Assembly: GCA_938005745.1 (NCBI GenBank)
Contig: CALLMM010000001.1
Coordinates: 1-64,000, forward strand
Source: an uncultured Chthonomonadales bacterium
GTDB lineage: Bacteria > Armatimonadota > Chthonomonadetes > Chthonomonadales > CAJBBX01
DNA: 64,000 bases
Direction: 5' to 3'
The notes beneath the pieces were generated by a model, which had not been told where the DNA came from, made no database searches, and saw nothing but the letters and a program-made list of their open reading frames with translations. The position numbers and the translations under genes are program-made. Each line of letters starts with the position of its first letter. Within the stretch, counting starts at the first letter, position 1. This document shows, one piece after another, positions 28,140 through 36,101 of this stretch.

Positions 28140-28188
28140 GGGATCACCTCCAGACAGCGGAAGGTCAGCATGGGATCACCTCCAGACA
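28125..28188. repeat. Perfect 32-bp tandem duplication over the GNAT start site
   Basis: Bases 28125-28156 are repeated exactly at 28157-28188. On the minus strand each unit contains the GGAGGTGATCCC ribosome site and ATG of the acetyltransferase gene. The outer ATG is out of frame (32 is not a multiple of three), so it would yield a short decoy peptide or affect initiation. The perfection suggests a recent slippage event or an assembly artefact. Confidence 0.85.
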
Positions 28189-28206
28189 GACGCCGGTCCG
28201 CCCGTG

Positions 28207-28740
28207 TCATGCGCCGAACCGCGTCTTCTGACTCAGGTCGGGGATGCGCCCCTCCAGCAGTTCGCTGAGCACAAAGTGGATGGTGCCGGCGGAGGGAGGA
28301 CATCCCGGAACAAACACATCCACCGCGACGACCGAATGGATCGGGCGGGCGCGCGGCAGCAGCGGAGGAATCACCTGTGTGGGTGTCTTCGGCTGTATCG
28401 AGACGTTCTCCGTGTAGGCGCGGTGCAGGATGGGACCGACCCCGAAGGGATTGCGCATGCCCGGTACGTTGGAGGTGACGGCGCAGTCGCCCAGAGCGAC
28501 CAGAATCTTTGTGCGCTCGCGCACCATCCGGATCTTGTGCAGGTCCTCCTCGCTGCTGACGGCTCCCTCCACAATGGAGACATCCACACTCTCGGGGAAG
28601 ACCTTGTTATCCACCAGCGGGCTGTAGACTACTTCGATCTTTTTGCCCAGGTCAATCAGCGCCTCGTCCATATCCAGAAACGACATATGGCAGCCGGAGC
28701 AGCCATCCAGCCAGACGGTGGCGACTTTCACGCGGCTCAT
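28207..28740 (-). CDS. hoxY: NAD-linked [NiFe]-hydrogenase small subunit HoxY (group 3d)
   Basis: HoxY carries the proximal 4Fe-4S cluster beside the HoxH active site. The 177-residue protein has the motif [22 protein letters not shown] near residue 11, [17 protein letters not shown] near residue 82 and [16 protein letters not shown] near residue 145, supplying the four Cys. Its length and short C terminus are typical of HoxY. It overlaps hoxU by four bases. Its large-subunit partner hoxH is separated from it by the hyh and ech blocks. Confidence 0.94.
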   Translation of the reverse strand: MSRVKVATVWLDGCSGCHMSFLDMDEALIDLGKKIEVVYSPLVDNKVFPESVDVSIVEGAVSSEEDLHKIRMVRERTKILVALGDCAVTSNVPGMRNPFGVGPILHRAYTENVSIQPKTPTQVIPPLLPRARPIHSVVAVDVFVPGCPPSAGTIHFVLSELLEGRIPDLSQKTRFGA

Positions 28741-29465
28741 CTCTTTACCTCCCGCATCACGGTCAGATAGGGCAGGAACTGACGGCGCTTCTCCATCTCC
28801 GCCACCGATTTCCCCTTCTCAAACAGCGCTCCCGTCGGGCAGACATGGACGCACTTGCCGCAGCCGGTGCAGGTCTCCGACTCGCCCCAGGGCTGCCCCA
28901 GATCGGTAACGACCCGCGCCTCGATGCCGCGCCCCATCACATCCCAGGTGTGCGCCCCTTCGATCTCGTCGCAGACCCGCACGCAGCGCGTGCACAGCAC
29001 GCAGCGGTTCGGATCGTAGACGAACCGATCATGCGAGGCGTCTATCTTCAGGCGGGGCGTCATATAGGGCAGGTGCACATACTCCAGCCCGCACTTCAAC
29101 GCCAGCGCCTGCAGATCGCAGTGACCGTTGGAGACACAGACGGAGCAGACATGATTGCGCTCCGCATAGAGCATCTCCAGAATCGTGCGCCGATAGTTGA
29201 CGACGCGCTCGGAATGGGTGAAGATCTCCATCCCCTCGGCGACGCGGGTTACGCAGGAGGGCACCAGACGCGGCGCGCCTTTGACCTCGACCACACAGAG
29301 CCGGCAGGCGCCGATATCCTTCAGTCCGGTCAGATGGCACAGTCCCGGTATCTCGATCTCGTTCTCCTCCGCCGCCTGCATGATGGTCTGATCGCTGCGC
29401 GCGCTGATCTCGACCCCGTTGATCACCAGTGTGACGACCTGATATAACGCCGTTGCGTCAGGCAT
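28737..29465 (-). CDS. hoxU: NAD-linked hydrogenase diaphorase iron-sulfur subunit HoxU
   Basis: HoxU corresponds to the N-terminal part of NuoG. The 242-residue protein has a plant-type 2Fe-2S domain ([21 protein letters not shown] near residue 43), the NuoG-type cluster region with [13 protein letters not shown] near residue 103, and two 4Fe-4S motifs, [13 protein letters not shown] and [16 protein letters not shown]. It connects the HoxEF diaphorase to HoxY. It overlaps hoxF by eight bases and hoxY by four. Confidence 0.94.
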   Translation of the reverse strand: MPDATALYQVVTLVINGVEISARSDQTIMQAAEENEIEIPGLCHLTGLKDIGACRLCVVEVKGAPRLVPSCVTRVAEGMEIFTHSERVVNYRRTILEMLYAERNHVCSVCVSNGHCDLQALALKCGLEYVHLPYMTPRLKIDASHDRFVYDPNRCVLCTRCVRVCDEIEGAHTWDVMGRGIEARVVTDLGQPWGESETCTGCGKCVHVCPTGALFEKGKSVAEMEKRRQFLPYLTVMREVKR

Positions 29466-31113
29466 GGCTGAGAACTCCTTCTGTGGCAGTGATCGGGCAG
29501 ACGCCCGCCGGGCAGCGACGCTCCTGGATATGCGCCAGGTACTCCTCCCGGAAAAAACGCAGGGTGCTGATGACCGGATTGGGCGCAGACTGCCCCAGAC
29601 CGCACAGGCTCGTATCGCGCACCATCTCGCACAGCTCCTCCAACAGCGCCAGCTCCGTCATCGTCGCCTCGCCGGCAGTGATCTGCTGGAGCAGATGGTA
29701 CATCTGCGCGGTTCCCACGCGGCAGGGGATGCACTTCCCGCACGACTCCGACATGCAGAACTCCATGAAGTACTTCGCCACATCCACCATACAGGAGCTG
29801 TCGTCAATGACGATCATGCCGCCGGAACCCATGATGGAGCCGACGGACTTCAGCGAGTCGTAGTCCACCGGCATATCCAGAAACTGCTCCGGGATACAGC
29901 CGCCGGAGGGACCGCCGGTCTGCACCGCTTTGAATTTACGACCGTTGGGGATGCCGCCCCCGATGTCGAAGACGATCTCGCGCAGCGTGATCCCCATCGG
30001 CACCTCGATCAGTCCGGTGTGCGCGACCGCGCCGGTCAGACAGAAGACCTTCGTTCCCTTGCTCTTCTCCGTGCCGATCCCGGCAAACCAGGCGGCTCCC
30101 CTGCGAATGATGGAGGGAACGTTGGCGAAGGTCTCCACATTATTGATCAGCGTCGGGAAGCCCCAGAGTCCTGACTGCGCCGGATAGGGCGGGCGCGGGC
30201 GCGGCTGTCCGCGATGTCCCTCAATGGAGGCGATCAGCGCGGTCTCCTCGCCGCAGACGAAGGCTCCGGCTCCCACGCGCACCTCGACATGGAAGCTGAA
30301 GGGGGTGCCCCCGATATTCTTGCCCAGCAGCCCCAGTCGCTCGGCGCGGTTGATCGCCGTCTTCAGCCGCTTGATCGCGCGGGGGTACTCGGCGCGCACG
30401 TAGATGTAGCCCTGATCCGCCCCGACCGCATACGCGGCAATCGCCATGCCCTCCAGAACGCGGTGCGGGTCGTCCTCCATCACCGAGCGGTCCATAAACG
30501 CGCCGGGGTCTCCCTCGTCGCCGTTACAGATCACATACTTCTTCTCGCTGGGCGCTTTGGCGACGGTGTTCCACTTTAGTCCGGTCGGGTAGCCTGCGCC
30601 CCCGCGTCCGCGCAGCCCGCTGTGGGTGATCTCGGCGATCACCTCTGTGGGGGACATCTGCGAGACGGCGGTCAGCAGCGCGAGATAGCCGTCCGCCGCG
30701 ATATACTCCTCGATCTGATCCGGGTTGATGACGCCGGAGTTCTCCAGCACGATCTTCTGCTGACGGGTGAAGAACGGCAGGTCGGTCGGGCAGATGTCCC
30801 CCTCTCCAGGACCCTCCTTCAGACTCTCCAGGATCGTCGGAACATCCTCCGGCGTTACATGCTGGTAGAGAGTGTTGTGCTTATCCACCTTCACCAGCGG
30901 TCCGTTGGAGCAGAGACCCAGACAGCCGACCTCCAGCCGGAGCACATCGCGCTCCAGCCCCATCTCTTTGCACTTTTCGTTGAGAGCCTGCAGCACGCGG
31001 TCGCTGAAAGAGGCGACGCAGCCGGTTCCCATGCAGACCCGTATCTTCTGAGGCTGCCCCTCTTTGACCTCCCGCTCCTGCTCCGCCATCTTTTGCAGTT
31101 CGTCGAGATTCAT
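29458..31113 (-). CDS. hoxF: NAD-linked hydrogenase diaphorase subunit HoxF (NuoF-like)
   Basis: HoxF binds FMN and NAD(H) in the diaphorase module. The 551-residue protein begins with a thioredoxin-like 2Fe-2S domain ([14 protein letters not shown]). The NuoF core follows, with [16 protein letters not shown] for FMN/NAD near residue 170, the [14 protein letters not shown] segment, and the 4Fe-4S motif [13 protein letters not shown] near residue 455. I chose ATG 31113, which overlaps the hoxE stop by ATGA; the open frame to 31599 only shadows hoxE. The arrangement hoxE-hoxF-hoxU-hoxY is canonical. Confidence 0.94.
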   Translation of the reverse strand: MNLDELQKMAEQEREVKEGQPQKIRVCMGTGCVASFSDRVLQALNEKCKEMGLERDVLRLEVGCLGLCSNGPLVKVDKHNTLYQHVTPEDVPTILESLKEGPGEGDICPTDLPFFTRQQKIVLENSGVINPDQIEEYIAADGYLALLTAVSQMSPTEVIAEITHSGLRGRGGAGYPTGLKWNTVAKAPSEKKYVICNGDEGDPGAFMDRSVMEDDPHRVLEGMAIAAYAVGADQGYIYVRAEYPRAIKRLKTAINRAERLGLLGKNIGGTPFSFHVEVRVGAGAFVCGEETALIASIEGHRGQPRPRPPYPAQSGLWGFPTLINNVETFANVPSIIRRGAAWFAGIGTEKSKGTKVFCLTGAVAHTGLIEVPMGITLREIVFDIGGGIPNGRKFKAVQTGGPSGGCIPEQFLDMPVDYDSLKSVGSIMGSGGMIVIDDSSCMVDVAKYFMEFCMSESCGKCIPCRVGTAQMYHLLQQITAGEATMTELALLEELCEMVRDTSLCGLGQSAPNPVISTLRFFREEYLAHIQERRCPAGVCPITATEGVLSHA

Positions 31114-31646
31114 GGCTTCGATGCTCCGTTCTTCTGCGCCGCAGCCGGCTGACCGGTCAACTCCTTCAGTCGCTCCAGCAGGTTCTCCGGCGTCACTTTC
31201 GGCGCGACGACGCCGTCGAGAACGCACGCGGGCGCCAGACCGCAGGAGCCGATGCAGCGCGCCTTCAACAGCGAAATCTCCCCGTCGGGCGTCGTCTCTC
31301 CGGCGCGGATGCCGTACTCCTTCTCCACCGTCTCCAGCAGCGTGCCCGCTCCTTTGATGTAGCAGGAGGTTCCCATACAGACCACGCAGACATGCTTGCC
31401 CTGCGGCTTGAGGGCGAAGAAGTGATAGAAGGTCGCCACGCCGTAGACCTTGCTCAGCGGCACGCGCAGGCTGGCGGCGGTATAGCGCATGGAGGCTTCG
31501 TCCAGGTATCCAAACGTCTCCTGAATGGAGTGGAGCGTCTCGATCAGCGCGTGAGGCGCGTATCCGTTGCGGCGCATCGTCGCTTCCACAATACGCCATC
31601 GTTTATCCTCGGAAGGCGGCGCAGGTTTGCTCAACAATCCTGGCAT
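31110..31646 (-). CDS. hoxE: NAD-linked hydrogenase diaphorase subunit HoxE (NuoE-like)
   Basis: HoxE is a thioredoxin-fold 2Fe-2S protein homologous to NuoE. The 178-residue protein has the four ligands in [18 protein letters not shown] near residue 89 and [15 protein letters not shown] near residue 130, and the N-terminal helix bundle [21 protein letters not shown]. It is the first gene of hoxEFUY. The 277 bases upstream contain no gene and hold the likely hox promoter with two inverted repeats. It starts behind an AAGGAGAACAG site. Confidence 0.94.
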   Translation of the reverse strand: MPGLLSKPAPPSEDKRWRIVEATMRRNGYAPHALIETLHSIQETFGYLDEASMRYTAASLRVPLSKVYGVATFYHFFALKPQGKHVCVVCMGTSCYIKGAGTLLETVEKEYGIRAGETTPDGEISLLKARCIGSCGLAPACVLDGVVAPKVTPENLLERLKELTGQPAAAQKNGASKP

Positions 31647-31712
31647 CCTGTTCTCCTTATTCGCTCAACCCCGAAGGGTGAATAGTGATGTAAGGCACGC
31701 TATATAACCAGC

Positions 31713-31792
31713 GAGGAGAGTGTGCGCGCGCCGAAAGACAGGCACTCCTCTCCTCAAATCTGTGATATTTTTCTCGGTCTTCGTTGACGAAG
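31713..31792. promoter_or_regulatory. Inverted repeats in the hoxE upstream region
   Basis: The 277-base gap between hypE and hoxE holds two dyads: GAGGAGAG at 31713-31720 paired with CTCTCCTC at 31748-31755, and the compact palindrome CTTCGT-TG-ACGAAG at 31779-31792. Further right, TTGACA is present on the minus strand at 31846-31841, but I see no good -10 box at the right distance. These are candidate operator sites for hydrogenase control. No regulator gene with a DNA-binding domain lies nearby. Confidence 0.35.
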
Positions 31793-31923
31793 GAGATCGA
31801 AATCCGGAAGAAGCGGAAAAGAGGCGCAGTAGGGCGCTGCTGTCAACAATTTTCGGAAACGCGCGAGGCGGTTCCTTTGTTATTCCATGCTAAATTGAGG
31901 CTTTTTTCACAATTCACTATACC

Positions 31924-32976
31924 TCAGCAGATTCGCGGCAGCTGCTCGCCGCTGAGCATATCCACCACCCGGTTGGCTCCGACCCGGCTGCGCAGCGAGA
32001 CCAGACCCGGCTCGCCCGCCTCCACCTGCCCGATCCGTTGCGCCTGCGCCGTCAGCGGATGGAAGCGCAGGATCTGCAGCGCGCGCTCCGCCTCCTCCGC
32101 CGGCACAAACGCGATAAAACGCCCCTCATTGGCGACGTAGAGCGGATCGAAGCCGAGCAGTTCGCAGGCGGCGCGCACATCCCCGCGCACCGGTATATCG
32201 TCTTCGCGAACACGGATGGTCACGCCCGCCGTCTCCGCGATCTCCACCAGCGCGCTCGCCAGTCCGCCCCGGGTCAGGTCGCGCATACAGCGAACGGCAA
32301 TCCCCGCCTCGATCAGGCTCAGCGCCGGCTCGACGACGGGCGCGCAGTCGCTCTCAATCGCGCTCTCGAAGCTCAGCCCCTCGCGCTCAGTCATGATGGT
32401 GATGCCGTGGCGTCCGATGTCGCCGGAGAGCAGGATCGCGTCGCCGGGACGCACCTGCGCCGGGTTGAGGGTCAGAGGGTGGGTGATCACACCGATGCCC
32501 GCTGTATTGATGAAGATGCCGTCTCCCTTGCCCCGATCCACCACCTTCGTATCGCCCGTTACGATCTGCACGCCTGCCGCCTCCGCCGCCTCTCTCATCG
32601 AGAGCACGACCCGCTGCAGCGTCTCGGTCGGCAGTCCCTCCTCCAGAATAAACCCCGCGCTGAGCCACAGCGGGCGCGCCCCGCCCATCGCCAGGTCGTT
32701 GACCGTGCCGTTGACCGCCAGCGTCCCGATATTGCCCCCCGGAAAGAAGAGCGGCTGCACCACATAGGAGTCGGTAGTAAACGCCAGGCGGGGGGCGGCG
32801 GAGTCGAGGGAGAGGATGGCGCTGTCGTGGCGGCGGTCGAGGATCGGATTGCGGAAAGCGGGCGCGAAAAGCTGTTCGATCAGACGCTGCATCATTCTGC
32901 CGCCGCCGCCATGCGCCATCAGAATGGTCTTCTGGTCGGTGAGAGGAAGGGGGCAGGAGAGCGAGAAGTCCGTCAT
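31924..32976 (-). CDS. hypE: Hydrogenase carbamoyl-dehydratase HypE
   Basis: HypE dehydrates the thiocarboxamide on its C-terminal Cys to the cyanide ligand of the Ni-Fe site. The 350-residue protein opens with the ATP-binding [11 protein letters not shown], has a PurM-like body ([22 protein letters not shown] near residue 150) and ends in the functional tail PRIC. I chose ATG 32976, which overlaps hypD by four bases; the longer frame to 33096 shadows hypD. It is the last gene of hypCDE. The cyanide donor HypF is not encoded in this window. Confidence 0.95.
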   Translation of the reverse strand: MTDFSLSCPLPLTDQKTILMAHGGGGRMMQRLIEQLFAPAFRNPILDRRHDSAILSLDSAAPRLAFTTDSYVVQPLFFPGGNIGTLAVNGTVNDLAMGGARPLWLSAGFILEEGLPTETLQRVVLSMREAAEAAGVQIVTGDTKVVDRGKGDGIFINTAGIGVITHPLTLNPAQVRPGDAILLSGDIGRHGITIMTEREGLSFESAIESDCAPVVEPALSLIEAGIAVRCMRDLTRGGLASALVEIAETAGVTIRVREDDIPVRGDVRAACELLGFDPLYVANEGRFIAFVPAEEAERALQILRFHPLTAQAQRIGQVEAGEPGLVSLRSRVGANRVVDMLSGEQLPRIC

Positions 32977-34076
32977 GCCTGCCTCTCCGCACAGCGTCCG
33001 CGGTAGCGGTAGTAGGCGGCGCAGGCTCCCTCCGAGGAGACCATCGTCGCGCCGAGCGGATGATCGGGCGTGCAGCGCATGCCGAAGGCGGGGCATTCAG
33101 TCGGCTTGATCAGTCCCTGCAGCACCAGCCCGCTCATACACTCCGAAGGCTCCTCCATCACGCAGTCCGCCACGCCAAACCGCCGCTCCGCGTCAAATTC
33201 GGCATACTCCGGGCGCAGTCCCAGACCGCTGGCAGGAATCTGCCCGATCCCCCGCCAGCGTCGCGGCACGACCTGAAAGACCCGCTGGATCAGATGCTGC
33301 GCCGCCCGGTTTCCCTCCGAGCGCACCGAACGGGAGTACTGGTTTTCGACCTCGGCGCGCCCCTCCTCCAGCTGCTTCACGCACATCAGCACGCCCTGCA
33401 GGATATCCAGCGGCTCAAACCCGGTCACCACAATCGGAACGCGGTACCTCTGCGCCAGCGGATAGTACTCCTCGACCCCCATCACCGTGCAGACATGCCC
33501 CGCCGCTAGAAAGCCGTTGACGCGGCAGCCCGGAGAGTTCAGGATCGCCTCGATCGCCGGAGGAACCAGCACATGCGAGACCAGCATGCTGAAGTTGGTC
33601 AGCCCCATGCGGCGCGCCTGATGCACTGCCAGGGCGTTGGCGGGAGCCGTCGTCTCGAAGCCGACCGCGAAGAAGACCACCTGCCGATCCGGCGTCTTCA
33701 CCGCCAGCGTGACGGCGTCCAGCGGCGAGTAGACGATCCGCACATCTCCCCCCGCCGCCTTCACGCGCAGAAGATCGCGCTCCGCGCCGGGAACCCGCAG
33801 CATATCTCCAAAAGAACAGAAGATCACTTCCGGACGGGCAGCAATCTCCAGTGCCTTCTCGATCATCTCCAGCGGAGTTACGCAGACCGGGCAGCCCGGA
33901 CCGTGCACCAGCCGCACCCCCTCTGGCAGCATCTGATCCAGTCCAAACTTGATGATCGCGTGCGTCTGTCCGCCGCAGACCTCCATCAGAGTCCAAGGAC
34001 GGGTCGTGATTCGTTTGAGCGCCTTCGAAAAACGAGCAGCAAGATCGGCATCCCGATACTCATCTATGTACTTCAC
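32973..34076 (-). CDS. hypD: Hydrogenase Fe(CN)2CO assembly protein HypD
   Basis: HypD is the iron-sulfur scaffold on which Fe(CN)2CO is built together with HypC. The 367-residue protein has the catalytic region [12 protein letters not shown] near residue 32, [11 protein letters not shown] near residue 59, and a C-terminal 4Fe-4S ligand set with CPAFGMRC and the final Cys in [15 protein letters not shown] chose the GTG at 34076, seven bases after a perfect AGGAGG, so it overlaps hypC by 17 bases. An upstream ATG at 34106 has no such site. Confidence 0.95.
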   Translation of the reverse strand: MKYIDEYRDADLAARFSKALKRITTRPWTLMEVCGGQTHAIIKFGLDQMLPEGVRLVHGPGCPVCVTPLEMIEKALEIAARPEVIFCSFGDMLRVPGAERDLLRVKAAGGDVRIVYSPLDAVTLAVKTPDRQVVFFAVGFETTAPANALAVHQARRMGLTNFSMLVSHVLVPPAIEAILNSPGCRVNGFLAAGHVCTVMGVEEYYPLAQRYRVPIVVTGFEPLDILQGVLMCVKQLEEGRAEVENQYSRSVRSEGNRAAQHLIQRVFQVVPRRWRGIGQIPASGLGLRPEYAEFDAERRFGVADCVMEEPSECMSGLVLQGLIKPTECPAFGMRCTPDHPLGATMVSSEGACAAYYRYRGRCAERQA

Positions 34077-34326
34077 TGTCTGCCTCCTGCAGCTCCTGTA
34101 ACGCATCTATCTCTTTCAGATAGTTGAATACCTGCATCGCCTCGGCTTCATCCATCACGCTCAGGGCGAGCCCGACATGGACGATGACGTAGTCGCCTAT
34201 CTGCGCCTCCGGGACGAGCGACAAGTTCACCTGGCGGACAACCCCCCCGAAATCCACCTTTCCGTGGCGTGTGAAGTCTGTGGCGTCGTTCATGCTGATC
34301 ACCTTCCCGGGGATAGCCAGGCACAT
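34060..34326 (-). CDS. hypC: Hydrogenase maturation chaperone HypC
   Basis: This 88-residue OB-fold chaperone carries the invariant N terminus MCLAIPGKV, whose Cys binds the Fe(CN)2CO unit. [18 protein letters not shown] near residue 48 is the standard C-terminal part. It is the first gene of the hypCDE group, behind an AAGGAG site, and faces the LOG gene across a 135-base divergent gap. Only one HypC/HybG-type chaperone is present for three hydrogenases. Confidence 0.95.
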   Translation of the reverse strand: MCLAIPGKVISMNDATDFTRHGKVDFGGVVRQVNLSLVPEAQIGDYVIVHVGLALSVMDEAEAMQVFNYLKEIDALQELQEADSEVHR

Positions 34327-34461
34327 CGTCGCTGCTCCTTATTGCGAAATTAGTATGGCGGAAAGATCGAAGAAAAGGGCATTTTGTCTGTTAAGATACT
34401 AACCGAAACCGATGAATAGATACATCCGCGAAATGACGGATTATACGGCGAGGAGGAGACT

Positions 34462-35052
34462 ATGCAGCGAATCTGCGTGTTTTGCGGGTCGAACGGCGGG
34501 GCGCGACCGATCTATCGCGAGCGAGCGCAGGGTCTGGGCGAGGCGCTGGCGCAGCGGGGGCTGGGACTGGTCTACGGCGGGGGGCGCGTGGGGCTGATGG
34601 GCGCGCTTGCCGACGCCGCGCTGGCGGCAGGGGGCGCGGTGATCGGCGTGATCCCCCATATACTCTCGGGGAAGGAGATCGCGCACGGCGGCTTGACGCA
34701 GATGCATCGGGTACGCACCATGCACGAACGCAAAGCATTGATGGCGGACCTCGCCGACGCCTTCATCGCCCTGCCCGGCGGCTACGGCACGCTCGATGAG
34801 CTGTGCGAAATCCTGACATGGGCGCAGCTGGGGCTGCATCAGAAGCCCTGCGCGCTCTACAACATCGAGGGCTACTACGATCCCCTGCTGACGCTTCTGG
34901 ATCATGCGGAGGCGGAGAAGTTCCTGCGCCCGGAGCATCGCGCGCTGGTGCTGGTAGAGGACGACCTCATGCGGCTGCTGGATCGGCTGCAGCAGTGGAG
35001 ACCGCCCGCGCAGGAGCCGATCCTCAAGTGGATCGAGCGGGAGGATCTCTGA
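34462..35052 (+). CDS. LOG-family nucleoside 5'-monophosphate phosphoribohydrolase-like protein
   Basis: This 196-residue Rossmann-fold protein has all LOG signatures: VFCGSNGG at the start, LVYGGGRVGLMGALADAAL near residue 39 and LPGGYGTLDELCEILTW near residue 107 (the PGGxGTxxE motif). Family members hydrolyse nucleoside monophosphates to base and ribose phosphate, including cytokinin precursors and AMP. It starts 8 bases after AGGAGGAG and is a single gene ending at a strong terminator. It transcribes divergently from hypC. Confidence 0.9.
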   Translation: MQRICVFCGSNGGARPIYRERAQGLGEALAQRGLGLVYGGGRVGLMGALADAALAAGGAVIGVIPHILSGKEIAHGGLTQMHRVRTMHERKALMADLADAFIALPGGYGTLDELCEILTWAQLGLHQKPCALYNIEGYYDPLLTLLDHAEAEKFLRPEHRALVLVEDDLMRLLDRLQQWRPPAQEPILKWIEREDL

Positions 35053-35096
35053 AGACAAGGGACGGGAGATCCCCTTCGGCAAGAGAGGGGCGCAAG

Positions 35097-35131
35097 AAAA
35101 AGACCGGAGGCGCACCGCCCCCGGTCTTTTC
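35097..35131. terminator. Bidirectional terminator between the LOG gene and the DCGDCP gene
   Basis: AAAAAGACCGG pairs with CCGGTCTTTT across a GGCGCACCGCC loop, giving a stem of about ten pairs with A-rich and T-rich flanks on both sides. It separates the convergent LOG gene (ending 35052) and the small cysteine-motif gene (ending 35152). Confidence 0.7.
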
Positions 35132-35151
35132 TGTTGAGTCTGACAGAACGA

Positions 35152-35511
35152 CTATTTGGTCGAGCAGTCGCCGGACTTCTTCGCATCCGGAGAGACCGCC
35201 AGCGTGCCGGCATCTTTGGTCATGGGGCAGTCGCCGCAGTCCTTCGGCTTGGCTTTGACCGAGGCGTTGTTGACCTCGCCCGTCATCGGGCAGTCGCCGC
35301 AGTCCGCCTTCTTCTCGCTCACCGCGGCGGGCTGAAGCGAAGCCGCGCTCTTGGAAGGACAGTCGCCGCAGTCCCAGGACTTCTCGCTGACCGCAGCCGG
35401 TCCGACGGGAGCCGCGCCTCTGTTGTTAAGGCTGGCAAAGACGGCGATGCCAAAGATCAGAACAATGGCGGAAAGAATGCCGACACGAAACAGAGCATTC
35501 GGTTTCTTCAT
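35152..35511 (-). CDS. Small membrane-anchored protein with DCGDCP cysteine repeats
   Basis: This 119-residue protein starts at ATG 35511 behind a perfect AGGAGG; the open frame upstream lacks a site. Residues 8-29 (FRVGILSAIVLIFGIAVFASL) form a single membrane anchor. The rest is a hydrophilic linker holding three DCGDCP motifs (Cys at 48/51, 71/74 and 92/95) and a decayed GDC at 114-116, spaced 21-23 residues apart, each followed by a Ser/Lys/Ala-rich stretch. Four CxxC-like units suggest metal binding or thiol chemistry at the outer face of the membrane (inference). The neighbouring 55-residue gene at 35614 is a shorter relative. I do not recognise a named family. Confidence 0.7.
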   Translation of the reverse strand: MKKPNALFRVGILSAIVLIFGIAVFASLNNRGAAPVGPAAVSEKSWDCGDCPSKSAASLQPAAVSEKKADCGDCPMTGEVNNASVKAKPKDCGDCPMTKDAGTLAVSPDAKKSGDCSTK

Positions 35512-35613
35512 GTGGAAAGGTTCCTCCTGTTCCGGATGCGCTCCGGGAAAGCGTTGTGTTTTTCTCTTTACGGATGAAATCGGTAGAATTGCTTCCAGAA
35601 CTCTCAACGCCCG

Positions 35614-35781
35614 TCAGTGACCGGGACAGTCGGTGCAGTCATACGACTTGACGGCATAGGGACCATCCGAAGATTTGGCGGCTACCCGGGTGTTGCCGAT
35701 GCTGGCGGCAAGCGCCACGCCTATCACCGCCAGGATCGCCGCCACCACGCCCAGGCGATACAGACCATAGACCCGCTTCAT
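35614..35781 (-). CDS. Very small membrane-anchored protein ending in a DCTDCP motif
   Basis: A 55-codon frame runs from ATG 35781 (behind GAGAGGAGTATC) to the TGA at 35614-35616. Residues 8-27 are a membrane helix (YRLGVVAAILAVIGVALAAS). The C terminus is SYDCTDCPGH, matching the SWDCGDCP unit of the 119-residue neighbour; the N-termini also match (MK, L-R-G, AI, G-A, AS, N). It lies 102 bases upstream of that gene on the same strand, so the two are probably paralogues, with the larger one grown by repeat duplication. It is too short for routine gene calling. Confidence 0.65.
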   Translation of the reverse strand: MKRVYGLYRLGVVAAILAVIGVALAASIGNTRVAAKSSDGPYAVKSYDCTDCPGH

Positions 35782-35828
35782 GATACTCCTCTCGAAATTT
35801 AGAACGGCTAAATGTCCTCTTCACCTAC

Positions 35829-35834
35829 AATATA
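35829..35834 (-). promoter_or_regulatory. Possible -10 box for the small cysteine-motif genes
   Basis: TATATT on the minus strand (five of six matches to TATAAT) lies 48 bases before the ATG of the 55-residue gene. An 18-base spacer leads to TTGCGT, a weak -35. No other strong -10 is seen in this stretch. Confidence 0.3.
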
Positions 35835-35904
35835 ACCGATTCACCACAGAGAACGCAAGAGAAAAATTACCCGGTTCATCTCCTTTTCTCCATCCTGGCG
35901 GATG

Positions 35905-36039
35905 AGATGGCTTCGGTCGCTCACGCTCCCGCGCAATAACGATCTGGTGGGCAATACCGTCGCAGTTACGCGCGACACACCCCCATTTGTCATTGCGAGC
36001 GAAGCGAAGCAATCTTTCACCTCCCTCGCATGACAGAGG
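35905..36039. repeat. Copy of dispersed palindromic repeat with internal conserved core
   Basis: The left arm (AGATGGCTTCGGTCGCTCAC from 35905) and right arm (TGTCATTGCGAGCG to GAAGCAATCT ending 36015) are inverted. Between them is a core whose reverse complement has GTGTGTCGCGCGTAACTG, also found in the copies near 48200 and 52775. A partial extra unit follows to 36039. This element accounts for most of the 320-base gap 35782-36101; no gene is seen there. Confidence 0.75.
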
Positions 36040-36101
36040 GGGGCGGCTGTAGGCTCCCGCGCACAGAGGAGAAGGCGGCTCTTACGCGCCGTGGTTACGG
36101 A

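Noticed and set aside
31114-31599. Long N-terminal extension of HoxF
   Set aside because: The added residues are Arg/Gly/Ala-rich and lie entirely in another frame of hoxE; the family start is the ATG at 31113.
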